In this document: piece after piece, positions 27,466 through 35,092 of the stretch
Position numbering within the stretch: position 1 is the first letter of the stretch
Layout of the letters: every line of letters begins with the position of its first letter
From: Solobacterium sp.
Lineage (GTDB): Bacteria; Bacillota_I; Bacilli_A; Erysipelotrichales; Erysipelotrichaceae
DNA length: 62,717 nt
Direction: 5' to 3'
NCBI GenBank assembly: GCA_017539385.1
Contig: JAFYHC010000019.1
Span: 1 to 62,717 of the forward strand
The notes under the pieces: model-generated
What the model saw: the letters and a program-made list of their open reading frames with translations, nothing else
What the model was told of the DNA's origin: nothing
The model's database searches: none
Made by a program: the position numbers and the translations under genes

Positions 27466-27497
27466 AAGAATATGGTTTGATGAGTTTTCCTTCTCTA

Positions 27498-27544
27498 TGG
27501 AGCGTATGAGATTCGAGCCCATGACCCAACTGAGCTAACGCCCC
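27498..27544 (-). pseudogene. tRNA-Ala-like remnant missing the anticodon arm
   Basis: This 47-nt piece keeps a fully pairable acceptor stem (GGGGCGT/ACGCTCC plus A73), the 5' half of a D-arm (AGCTCAGTTGG) and a T-arm with loop CTCGAAT. The rest of the D-arm and the whole anticodon arm are gone. CCA is not encoded. The flanks match bacterial tRNA-Ala best. It cannot decode. Confidence 0.75.
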
Positions 27545-27549
27545 CAAAA

Positions 27550-27621
27550 TGTCCCCGCAAGGAATCGAACCTTGATCATGGGTTTAGAAGACCCGAGCAC
27601 TATCCGTTATGCTACAGAGAC
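27550..27621 (-). tRNA. tRNA-Arg(TCT)
   Basis: Acceptor GTCTCTG/CGGGGAC with two G-U pairs, anticodon loop CTTCTAA, T-loop TTCGATT, discriminator A, no encoded CCA. Confidence 0.9.
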
Positions 27622-27625
27622 AATA

Positions 27626-27702
27626 TGGAACCCCGTGCAGGACTCAAACCCGCAACCTTCCGGTTCGTAGCCGGACGCGCTATTCTGTTACGCCAACGAG
27701 GT
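27626..27702 (-). tRNA. Atypical tRNA-Arg(ACG)
   Basis: Acceptor ACCTCGT/ACGGGGT begins with an A-T pair and has discriminator T; CCA is encoded. The anticodon loop is CTACGAA. The T-loop reads TTTGAGT, so the nearly invariant C56 is T, and the D-loop lacks the GG that normally pairs with it. Confidence 0.8.
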
Positions 27703-27707
27703 ATATA

Positions 27708-27781
27708 TGCACCAGACAGGGCTCGAACATGTGACCCTCTGCTTGTAAGGCAGATGCTCATCCCGACTGAGCTACTGGTGC
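27708..27781 (-). tRNA. tRNA-Val(TAC)
   Basis: Acceptor GCACCAG/CTGGTGC, D-stem GCTC/GAGC, anticodon loop CTTACAA. The T-stem has one T-C mismatch. CCA is not encoded. Confidence 0.9.
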
Positions 27782-27785
27782 AAAG

Positions 27786-27858
27786 TGCATCCGCTGGGAT
27801 TCGAACCCAGAATCCCCTGATTAAGAGTCAGGTGCAGTAGCCTTTTTGCTACGGATGC
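27786..27858 (-). tRNA. tRNA-Lys(CTT), second copy, divergent
   Basis: Acceptor GCATCCG/CGGATGC, anticodon stem CCTGA/TCAGG with loop CTCTTAA, T-arm CTGGG/CCCAG. The D-stem has only three pairs and an A-rich loop. The body is unlike the tRNA-Lys(CTT) at 11281. Confidence 0.85.
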
Positions 27859-27863
27859 CTAAA

Positions 27864-27947
27864 TGGTGGGCAGGGTGGGTGTCGAGCCCACTATCCCAGA
27901 GGGAGCAGATTTACAGTCTGCCGCGTTTGCCGATTCGCTACCTACCC
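27864..27947 (-). tRNA. tRNA-Tyr(GTA)
   Basis: A class II tRNA of 84 nt with a long variable arm (TCCC...GGGA), acceptor GGGTAGG/CCTGCCC, anticodon loop CTGTAAA and encoded CCA. Confidence 0.95.
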
Positions 27948-28099
27948 AAGGGAAGCCGATACAAGTCCATCGATCTTTCGGCTCTATTTCCTTACTCCTG
28001 TACCGCATTTACAGATTGAGAAAGGACATTGACTGTATATCCTGCGGAGATATACAGAGGACTGTCGCGTGCAGGTCCCGTAGGATTGCTGCCGCTGCG
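27948..28099. other. Spacer within the tRNA array
   Basis: This 152-bp gap holds no recognisable tRNA: there is no T-loop TTCNANN with a paired stem. It contains a perfect 9-bp inverted repeat with a 7-nt loop at 28033-28057. Confidence 0.5.
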
Positions 28100-28172
28100 T
28101 ACGGCCAGCGGGAATTGAACCCGCGATTCAGGAGTGAAAGTCCTGTGTGTTCAACCATTTCACCATGACCGC
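28100..28172 (-). tRNA. tRNA-Glu(TTC)
   Basis: Acceptor GCGGTCA/TGGCCGT starts with a G-U pair. The anticodon loop is CTTTCAC, the T-arm GCGGG/CCCGC with loop TTCAATT. CCA is not encoded. Confidence 0.9.
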
Positions 28173-28177
28173 ATATA

Positions 28178-28252
28178 TGGTCAGCGCGGAGAGAATCGAA
28201 CTCTGCCTTGCCAGGGCCACAACCTGGCGTTCTACCACTGAACTACACGCTG
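28178..28252 (-). tRNA. tRNA with His anticodon (GTG), lacking G-1:C73
   Basis: Acceptor CAGCGTG/CGCGCTG, D-stem GTTC/GAAC, anticodon loop TTGTGGC, encoded CCA. The base before position 1 is T and the discriminator is A, whereas nearly all bacterial tRNA-His have G-1 paired with C73. The T-stem also has one C-C mismatch. Confidence 0.85.
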
Positions 28253-28257
28253 ATAGG

Positions 28258-28328
28258 AGGTGCCTGCCGGAGTTGAACCGGCGCTCAGGGAGTTGCAGTC
28301 CCTTGCCTTACCACTTGGCTAAGGCACC
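28258..28328 (-). tRNA. tRNA-Cys(GCA)
   Basis: Acceptor GGTGCCT/AGGCACC with the expected U73, D-stem GCC/GGC, anticodon loop CTGCAAC, T-loop TTCAACT. It is the first member of the array in the direction of transcription; CCA is not complete. Confidence 0.95.
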
Positions 28329-28333
28329 AGAGA

Positions 28334-28371
28334 AACAAAAACAGGAGACCGTGAATGTATCTGGTCTCCTG
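28334..28371 (-). terminator. Terminator after the cysteine-rich small ORF
   Basis: On the minus strand a perfect 9-bp stem CAGGAGACC/GGTCTCCTG is followed by TTTTTGTTT. It stands only 6 nt upstream of tRNA-Cys, so the array depends on read-through or on a promoter I do not see. Confidence 0.8.
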
Positions 28372-28406
28372 CAAGAGTTCGCTATAAAATGCTTTCCGGT
28401 CAATCT

Positions 28407-28535
28407 TTACGGATTTGACCTTTTACTCTTCGCACAGGAAACCAGGCACGCATAAAATACGTATGCACAATGATCTGCACATTCGATAAATGACTTCTGA
28501 TCCTGTTTTCTTGTGTTGAGAGTAACCTTCAGCAT
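28407..28535 (-). CDS. Small cysteine-rich protein (42 aa)
   Basis: An ATG preceded by AAAGGAGAAGATT (minus strand) opens a 42-residue frame ending in TAA at 28407. The protein has four cysteines in a twin CxxxC pattern (C19/C23 and C30/C34) within a hydrophobic stretch, and a basic tail AKSKRSNP. It has its own promoter (28558-28587) and terminator (28334-28371), which makes it a credible gene despite its size. I recognise no family. The CxxxC pairs suggest metal binding or disulfides; this is inference only. Confidence 0.65.
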   Translation of the reverse strand: MLKVTLNTRKQDQKSFIECADHCAYVFYACLVSCAKSKRSNP

Positions 28536-28557
28536 AATCTTCTCCTTTTCGTTACCC

Positions 28558-28587
28558 AGTGTAGCATAGTACCTTATAAGGTGTCAA
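28558..28587 (-). promoter_or_regulatory. Promoter with central palindrome for the small cysteine-rich ORF
   Basis: On the minus strand TTGACA (28582-28587) and TACACT (28558-28563) are 18 bp apart. The spacer begins with the perfect 12-bp palindrome ACCTTATAAGGT (28571-28582), which touches the -35 box. The position suits a repressor, or a spacer-distorting MerR-type activator. Confidence 0.6.
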
Positions 28588-28721
28588 CACAGGGGGTGAT
28601 TTTTCCACAAAATGATATTCATACTCTGACACTGCGTATCGATGTGACCAAACTGTGACCATTTCGAGAAATACTGATAAAGAGAAAAAGAAAAAGCACT
28701 GATCACAGTGCTTTCAGCAGG

Positions 28722-28795
<74 letters not shown>

Positions 28796-28933
28796 ATTGC
28801 ATTGACTACTATACCACAGTGCTCCAGAAAATGCCACAACATTTTTTCATTTCTTTTCATAGAAAAAAGGAAAGAAGCATTGTGCCTCTTTCCCTCCGAA
28901 AGCAACGAAATTAACTTGCCGGTATATTTGTGA

Positions 28934-29149
28934 TTACATCTGACGGAGCAGCCAGTTCTGTTTTCCGATGCATTTGATCAGTTCCAGCTGGCCTTCGCCC
29001 CAGTACATGTCTTCTTCATCCTGATAGTATTCTTTCAGGATATCGAATGTTGTGTAATCGCCTCTTGCGGCTTCTGTGAGTTCTTTCAGCCATGCAAGAC
29101 CGGCTTTGGATACTTTCGTACGCTTTTCATCACAGTCCGTAACTGCGCA
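28934..29149 (-). pseudogene. Bacterioferritin-like C-terminal remnant
   Basis: On the minus strand an open frame with no start codon reads KVSKAGLAWLKELTEAARG, then DYTTFDILKEYYQDEEDMYW and GEGQLELIKCIGKQNWLLRQM, ending at a TAA at 28934. This matches the last two helices of bacterioferritin-type proteins (pattern DEE-x5-W-x3-QLELI-x2-IG-x2-N-x5-M). The first half is absent: an in-frame stop lies at 29150, where the end of the transglutaminase gene begins. The piece is about 70 residues of an expected 150-160. Confidence 0.65.
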
Positions 29150-31109
29150 TCAGTTTTGCAAATTCGGCGGAACCGGCAAAGCCTGCTACGACATCCATAC
29201 GGCTTGTGCCGCGTGCGAGGCGATTCAGCCAGTCTCTTTTACCGGAGGCATCTGCGCTGCGGTCCAGGAAGACACGGTAGAGCTTGTCAACGAATACACT
29301 GTTGGAATAGTGCTTGTTTTCGAATTCTTTCGATCCGAAGAAGCCCTGTGAAGCCACCTGTTTCGCACCCATGGTCTTTGTCGCAAGGACTTTGGTCCAG
29401 CTGTTGAGACCGCCGATGTCCGGTTCTCTTCCCAATGCTTCGCGATACAGGCGGATGACGAACCGGGTAACACCTCGGTTGAGGTCTCTGCCTTCTGTGC
29501 AGCTGATACTGCCGGCATTTACACCGTATCTGGAACAGATATTATGGAACTCGACAGATCCCACAAACCCTTTCAGGACATATCTGCGGGACATGTAATC
29601 ACCAAGTACAGAAAGCCAGTTGTTCATTCCGCCGGTATCGTAGGAACGATCCATCAGGACTTTGTAGCAGTCGGCGATATAATTGCGGTCACTGCGGTTC
29701 TTATTTGTGTATTCTTTGCTGAAGAAGAATCCGGAGACCACTTCAACTGCACTTCTCTTCTTATTGTAGAGAAGACCGCTCCAGCTCAATAATCCCTTAG
29801 TATCTGCGCTTCGGCCAAGACAGTTGGTATACAGGCGTTTCACAAAGTTCTTCACTGTATCCAGACGTGCTTTGGAATAGGCTGTTGTGGATACGGCGTG
29901 GGAATTGGCGAAGGATGCGGCTGCGTACTGGCTCCAGGGACGGTGGTCATTGCCGAAAGGATATCTCGGGGCAAGGAAGTAATTCCAGGAAGAAACACTT
30001 CTGCCGGCATCCCATGTCGAGTCAATGTTGTACCATTTGCCATCTACGCGAACGATGTTCCAGCCATGCGGCGCAGAGCCGCTTGTGGAGCCGTCACCGG
30101 CAACGATACGGCATTCCAGACCTTCGCTTAATGCCATGCGGTAGAACAGCAGCGAGTAGCCCTGACATACTGTGCTTCTGTCAACGACTGCAGAATATGC
30201 TGTGTGCCAGTACATATTGGAAGCGTAGTCTGATGCATCGGTATAGCGGACATTTCTGGTGATCCACTCATGAATGTAATATGCCTTGTCATAATCCGAG
30301 GAATCTTTTCCGATTGGCAGACTGTTCAGGATGGAAGTTACCTGGGAGGTGACCGTCTTTTCCTGTGCCAGCGTCGTGTTGAAGCGTACTGTCAGATTCA
30401 TGGTGATCCGCCAGTAACCTGTCAGATTCTGATAGTTTCCTCCGGCAGATGCGCCGGCATAATGCCAGTACAGATAGTCGCCTTCGGTACCGGCACCGGT
30501 ATGCTGGAAAGCACCGTCCAGGATCTGGTGGAAGATGGTATTGAATGCTGCAGACACATTTGCCCATCCGGACTTATTCACATCCAGTGTGATCGTCATG
30601 ACGGAAGCTCTTGATTTCATCTGTCCGCGCACCCACACAGCTGCTTCATTGACGCTGGAGCAGGTCCTTGCGGCATTGAGCAGTTCATTGGATTCACCGG
30701 CTTCAAACGCTTCTGCATACGCTTCTTCCAGCTGTTCCGTATTGACCATGCCCTCGTACATTGGATTGACATCCGATACGACTTCAAAGACATTGCTTTC
30801 TTCCGGTGTTTCTTCGATCACCGCTGTTTCTTCTGAAGCAGGTGCTTCGCTTTCTTCTGCAGCTGACTCTTCGGTCACTGCTGTTTCTTCCGGAACAGAT
30901 GCTTCGCCTTCTTCCGTGACGGTTTCGTCCGTCTCTTCCGCAGGCGTTTCCTCTGTTTCCTGTAATGATTCTTCTTCCGGTGTTTCTTCTGTGATGACCT
31001 CTGCAGATTCTTCGGGGATTTCTCCCTCTTCCGCAAATGCCGGCACAGTGACGGTTGTCATCAGTCCCATGACCAGAAGCAGTTTTGCTGCAATACTCGT
31101 ACGATTCAT
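29130..31109 (-). CDS. Secreted transglutaminase-like / DUF4214 protein
   Basis: The 659-aa protein has a signal peptide (cleavage near 26), a 100-residue Glu/Thr/Pro-rich low-complexity spacer, and a transglutaminase-like domain with triad C315 (STVCQGY), H348 (HGWNIV) and D363 (YNIDSTWD). About 245 residues of DUF4214 repeats form the C-terminus. Microbial proteins with this fold act as peptidases or cross-linkers outside the cell. It is a close paralogue of 33033-34970: both share RTCSSxNEAAVWxRGQMKSR before the catalytic domain. AAAGGAGG precedes the ATG. Its last codons overlap a bacterioferritin remnant. Confidence 0.88.
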   Translation of the reverse strand: MNRTSIAAKLLLVMGLMTTVTVPAFAEEGEIPEESAEVITEETPEEESLQETEETPAEETDETVTEEGEASVPEETAVTEESAAEESEAPASEETAVIEETPEESNVFEVVSDVNPMYEGMVNTEQLEEAYAEAFEAGESNELLNAARTCSSVNEAAVWVRGQMKSRASVMTITLDVNKSGWANVSAAFNTIFHQILDGAFQHTGAGTEGDYLYWHYAGASAGGNYQNLTGYWRITMNLTVRFNTTLAQEKTVTSQVTSILNSLPIGKDSSDYDKAYYIHEWITRNVRYTDASDYASNMYWHTAYSAVVDRSTVCQGYSLLFYRMALSEGLECRIVAGDGSTSGSAPHGWNIVRVDGKWYNIDSTWDAGRSVSSWNYFLAPRYPFGNDHRPWSQYAAASFANSHAVSTTAYSKARLDTVKNFVKRLYTNCLGRSADTKGLLSWSGLLYNKKRSAVEVVSGFFFSKEYTNKNRSDRNYIADCYKVLMDRSYDTGGMNNWLSVLGDYMSRRYVLKGFVGSVEFHNICSRYGVNAGSISCTEGRDLNRGVTRFVIRLYREALGREPDIGGLNSWTKVLATKTMGAKQVASQGFFGSKEFENKHYSNSVFVDKLYRVFLDRSADASGKRDWLNRLARGTSRMDVVAGFAGSAEFAKLMRSYGL

Positions 31110-31173
31110 GTCGTACCTCCTTTGTACATACAGTGTATTGCGTTATGGCATATGAGACTCTGAGGGGGGTAAT

Positions 31174-31203
31174 AGAAAAAAAGCAGGAATGTGCTTCCTG
31201 CTT
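31174..31203 (-). terminator. Terminator of the zincin-like/DUF4214 gene
   Basis: On the minus strand a perfect 9-bp stem AAGCAGGAA/TTCCTGCTT with a 5-nt loop runs into T7. Confidence 0.85.
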
Positions 31204-31222
31204 CGTAGCGATGAGCGACGGA

Positions 31223-32935
31223 TCAGCGGATCCCGTAGCGTTCCATCAGTTTTGCAAATTCCACGGACCCGGCAAAGCCTTTCATCACTTCATCACGAGT
31301 GCTGCCTTTCTGCAGTCTGTCCGTCCAGTCAGCCAGTCCCGCCGCATCGTATTCCCGATCCAGGAATGTACGGTACAGTACTTTGACATATTCCGTATCA
31401 TTCAGTTTCTTATTCTGGAATTCCGCTGAATGCAGGAAGCCGTTGCTTGCTGTATCGATAGCTGCCTGTTTCCGGTTCGATGCATTGAGTATTTTTGATA
31501 CCCATGTCTTAAGACCGCTTTCATCATAGCTGCGTCCCAGTGCCTTGGTATAGCATCTTGCCACAAAGGAAGTAATGCCATAGTTCTGATCACGGACATC
31601 ACCCAGTTTCAAAGATCCTCTCTTGATGCCGTATTTGGCAGCGATCGCAGTAAATTCCGGACTTTCCACAAAGCCGCGCACCACGTACATCCGCGTCACG
31701 CCGTTGTTCAGCCGTTCCACCCAGTACTTCTTACCGCCGGAATCCGATCCGCGGTTCATCATGACTTCGTAGCATCTTTCTACATATTCTTCGTGATCCA
31801 GATTCAGGTTCTGCATTTCCTTGCTGAAGAAGAATCCCTGTACGACCTGTGCAGCAGACATCTGTCCGGATTTCAGACGGTTGACCCAGTATTTGAGTCC
31901 GTTCTCATCCGGTTCCCTCTGCAGGCAAAGGTTGTACAGACGCGTAACGAATTCTGTCATCAGAGCAATCTGTTCTTCACTCAGATTCACACCGATTGTT
32001 GCCGAAGCAAACAGTTCTTCTTCGATTGCCTTGAGCTCCGCAGCAGCCGAAGCATTTTCCAGCATTGTGATGCCGCGCCAATCCATGTCATATTCCAGTC
32101 TCGCTGTATAATCCCGTGTATTTGAATCTGTCATGACAGCCGCATTCTTTTTGAACTCCTCGATCATCGTCCGGAAACGCGTCGTCGTAATGCAATAGGC
32201 ATTGACCAGGTCAATATTATTCATGTGGACCTTGTACTGGTCCGGTGCATTTTTCCGCTCATGGTTCAGCAATCCCAGTGTCCAGTAGCGGAATTCCTCA
32301 TATGCCTGATATCCATTGGCACAGGCATTGAAATAATCAACGTAAGTATTATTTGCTTTGTAATATGGGTACAGCATCATCTGGTTGTTCATTCCCCAAC
32401 TGTATGCATTGTATTCATTCAGAAGGCCGTAAATACCCTCCTGGTTGGACGACAATTCACTCCCCTCCGCCACATAATCATCATACCGGAATGTACGCAT
32501 GCTTTCGGGGATGGTCTTCGTGAAGTTTTCTGTCTTATACACCGTATTATTGGCGAACAGAAACGGCACAATGATATCAGCCATGCCATTGCCCACATAG
32601 ATCGTTTCCCGCTCCAGCCAGCCGCCGTCCGTATAGATCAGCGGATCATTCTTCGTGTGGGTATACTCATGGCATTCTTCATGCACCGCTGTATCAAGTG
32701 CTTCCGCATTATTACTGCTGCCCTGCAGCCAGGAAGAGAACCCCGTACTGCCCATCTGTTTTGTTGTCTGCACGATATAATATCCATCCGGATCATATTC
32801 CTTCAATAATGCCATTGCATTGGTCTCATTGACCGGTGCATCGTATGCTGGTGCCGCAAACACCGCCGCAGTCGTCATGGCGATCGTCAGCGGTATCGTT
32901 AATACAGTGCGTAAAAACCGTCTGGGTTCACTCAT
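31223..32935 (-). CDS. Secreted zincin-like / DUF4214 protein
   Basis: The start at 32935 (AAAGGTGG upstream) gives a 570-aa protein with a signal peptide. An HExxH motif lies at residues 85-89 (AVHEECHEYTH), a typical zinc metallopeptidase core. A possible third ligand is the Glu of GLLNEYNAY about 80 residues on. The catalytic-type domain extends to about residue 320, followed by a 240-residue DUF4214 module. I cannot name the peptidase family, and the motif alone does not prove activity. It lies between the two transglutaminase-like paralogues, each with its own terminator, so all three are separate transcription units with the same tail. Confidence 0.72.
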   Translation of the reverse strand: MSEPRRFLRTVLTIPLTIAMTTAAVFAAPAYDAPVNETNAMALLKEYDPDGYYIVQTTKQMGSTGFSSWLQGSSNNAEALDTAVHEECHEYTHTKNDPLIYTDGGWLERETIYVGNGMADIIVPFLFANNTVYKTENFTKTIPESMRTFRYDDYVAEGSELSSNQEGIYGLLNEYNAYSWGMNNQMMLYPYYKANNTYVDYFNACANGYQAYEEFRYWTLGLLNHERKNAPDQYKVHMNNIDLVNAYCITTTRFRTMIEEFKKNAAVMTDSNTRDYTARLEYDMDWRGITMLENASAAAELKAIEEELFASATIGVNLSEEQIALMTEFVTRLYNLCLQREPDENGLKYWVNRLKSGQMSAAQVVQGFFFSKEMQNLNLDHEEYVERCYEVMMNRGSDSGGKKYWVERLNNGVTRMYVVRGFVESPEFTAIAAKYGIKRGSLKLGDVRDQNYGITSFVARCYTKALGRSYDESGLKTWVSKILNASNRKQAAIDTASNGFLHSAEFQNKKLNDTEYVKVLYRTFLDREYDAAGLADWTDRLQKGSTRDEVMKGFAGSVEFAKLMERYGIR

Positions 32936-32984
32936 ACCAATTATCCACCTTTCCTGTTTTCTTCGTTTTAAAGTATAGCACATA

Positions 32985-33012
32985 TAAAAAGCAGGAGATT
33001 TCACTCTCCTGC
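32985..33012 (-). terminator. Terminator of the second transglutaminase/DUF4214 gene
   Basis: On the minus strand an 8-bp stem GCAGGAGA/TCTCCTGC is followed by T5. Confidence 0.8.
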
Positions 33013-33032
33013 CTAAAGCCTCATGAATATGC

Positions 33033-34970
33033 TTATTTAATTCCGTAACTTGCCATCAGGTTTGCAAATTCCTGTGAATTGGCAAATCCCTTCAGTACGT
33101 CATCACGGCTTGTTCCGGACCTGAGTTTATTCATCCAGTTGTTATATCCGCCGGTATCTGCTGCACGGTTCAGGAATGTCTTATACAGGATATTTACATA
33201 TGCAGAATTGCTGGTATTGCGGTTCTTGAATTCCTTAGAATGGAAGAAGCCGTCTACTGCTACCTGGATCGCTGTGCTCTTCTTCTGCGAAGCACCATTG
33301 ATCATCTTGCACCAGCCATTCAGACCGCCGATATCCGGATTACGATTCAGTACATTCTGATACAGACGTACAACGAAGCGTGTAATACCGATATTCAGGT
33401 CTCTTCCCTCACTGACGCCGATGCTTCCGCGGGTAACACCATAGCTGTTGCATACGTTATTGAATTCTTCAGAAGCTACAAAGCTTCTCAGAACATATGT
33501 TCTGGACACGAAGTCTTTCTGCAGATAGTTCAGCCAGTTGTTCATTCCGCCGGTATCATAATTCCGGTTCATCATGACTCTGTAGCAGTCAGAGATGAAA
33601 TTGCGGTCCGAACGATTGCGGTTCTTATATTCCTGTCCGCCGAAGAATCCCTGTACAACAACAGCAGCGGATTTCTTCTTATTCTGCAGTGAACCTGCCC
33701 AGTTCAATAATCCGTTGGTATCTGCGGAACGGCCCAGGCAGTATGTATACAGACGCTTAACGAATTCTTTGACTTTGTTCAGTTTTGCTGTGCTGTAATC
33801 CGAAGAAGAAACTCCATATTTGCTCTTCCATGCAGACGTTGTATATTTCTCCCAGTTATTGTGCTCGGTTGAGAACGGATACGCTGCCTTCAGGAAATAG
33901 CGCCAGTTGGATGCGGAATATCCGGCATCCCATGTGGAATCCAGGTTGTACCATTTTCCATCGATCTTTACGATATTCCAGCCATGCGCTGAGTCATCAT
34001 TGCCCGCTTCAGCAAGACCTGCAACCACGCGGCAGTCTACGCCGACCGCTAATGCCAGACGATACAGCAGGGAAGCATATCCCTGGCATACTGTACTCTT
34101 ATCCACAATTGCGGAATATGCTGTATGGTAGTACATATTGGTGGAATAATCCGAAGCATTTGTATATTTGACATTCTTCGTGATCCATTCATAGATCTTA
34201 TGGATCTTGTCATAATCCGACCAATCACTGCCGATATTCAGTTCTTTCAGCAGATTTGTGACTGCAGTGGATGTTTTGGTCTCCTGAGAAGACGTTGTGT
34301 AGTACTTGATACCTGTCTGGATCAGCATTGTGCCAGAACTTGGACGATACGTTCCATATGGGCTGGATAATCCTCCCCAGTGCCAGTAGATATAGTCACC
34401 TTCAGTTCCGGTCTTTGTATGTGCCATAGCGCCGTCAAGCAACTGTTCGTATACCGTATTGACAGCAGTTTTGATGTTACTGCCATATGTCGCGTAGTTC
34501 AGCGGAATCGTGATCTCTACATACGATACACGTGATTTCATCTGGCCCCGAAGCCATACAGCAGCCTCATTCAGGCTGGAACAGGTACGGGATGCATTTA
34601 AAAGTTCAGCATTTTCGCCTTCTTCCGGTTCACTGTCCGGCAAAGCAAGCATTTCTTCAACAGTTAAAACATTTTCATACAGAGGATTGACAAAATCATC
34701 CAGTTTAACAACGATTTCGTCGTCTTCTGTCGTTTCTGCCGGTGTTTCTTCCGCCGGCTGTTCTTCTGCTGTTTCTTCAGCAATCTCTTCAGCCGGTTCT
34801 TCCTCCGGAATCACTTCTGTGATTTCTTCCGAAGGCTGCTCTGTTTCTTCCAGTATAATGTCTGACTGCTGCGGTTCTTCCGGCTGCGGTTCCTCCGCAA
34901 ATACCGGTGCTGTTGAACCAAGCAGAGAGAGCGCGAGTGATGCTGCCAATACAAATTTTGATGCTTTCAT
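33033..34970 (-). CDS. Secreted transglutaminase-like / DUF4214 protein
   Basis: The 645-aa protein has a signal peptide, a spacer of Glu/Pro-rich repeats (about 27-88), a transglutaminase-like domain with C295 (STVCQGY), H329 (HGWNIV) and D344 (YNLDSTWD), and a C-terminal DUF4214 module. Domain order, triad spacing and the CSSxNEAAVW block show it duplicated together with 29130-31109, although the acidic spacers have drifted. It probably acts at the cell surface on peptides or peptidoglycan-linked proteins. Confidence 0.88.
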   Translation of the reverse strand: MKASKFVLAASLALSLLGSTAPVFAEEPQPEEPQQSDIILEETEQPSEEITEVIPEEEPAEEIAEETAEEQPAEETPAETTEDDEIVVKLDDFVNPLYENVLTVEEMLALPDSEPEEGENAELLNASRTCSSLNEAAVWLRGQMKSRVSYVEITIPLNYATYGSNIKTAVNTVYEQLLDGAMAHTKTGTEGDYIYWHWGGLSSPYGTYRPSSGTMLIQTGIKYYTTSSQETKTSTAVTNLLKELNIGSDWSDYDKIHKIYEWITKNVKYTNASDYSTNMYYHTAYSAIVDKSTVCQGYASLLYRLALAVGVDCRVVAGLAEAGNDDSAHGWNIVKIDGKWYNLDSTWDAGYSASNWRYFLKAAYPFSTEHNNWEKYTTSAWKSKYGVSSSDYSTAKLNKVKEFVKRLYTYCLGRSADTNGLLNWAGSLQNKKKSAAVVVQGFFGGQEYKNRNRSDRNFISDCYRVMMNRNYDTGGMNNWLNYLQKDFVSRTYVLRSFVASEEFNNVCNSYGVTRGSIGVSEGRDLNIGITRFVVRLYQNVLNRNPDIGGLNGWCKMINGASQKKSTAIQVAVDGFFHSKEFKNRNTSNSAYVNILYKTFLNRAADTGGYNNWMNKLRSGTSRDDVLKGFANSQEFANLMASYGIK

Positions 34971-35092
34971 GTATCTTCCCCTTTACTTCTGTCTGCATTA
35001 TAGCATGCTTAAGAATTATTTATTCAACTTGAGGGGTATTTTGTGTAGTATTGTTTTTTGCCTCATATGCGTAATTATGGTAGTCTTTGTCT

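Noticed and set aside
27624..28168. Short plus-strand ORFs across the tRNA region, one resembling annotated proteins rich in Arg and Cys
   Set aside because: They read across tRNA genes on the opposite strand and have no independent support.
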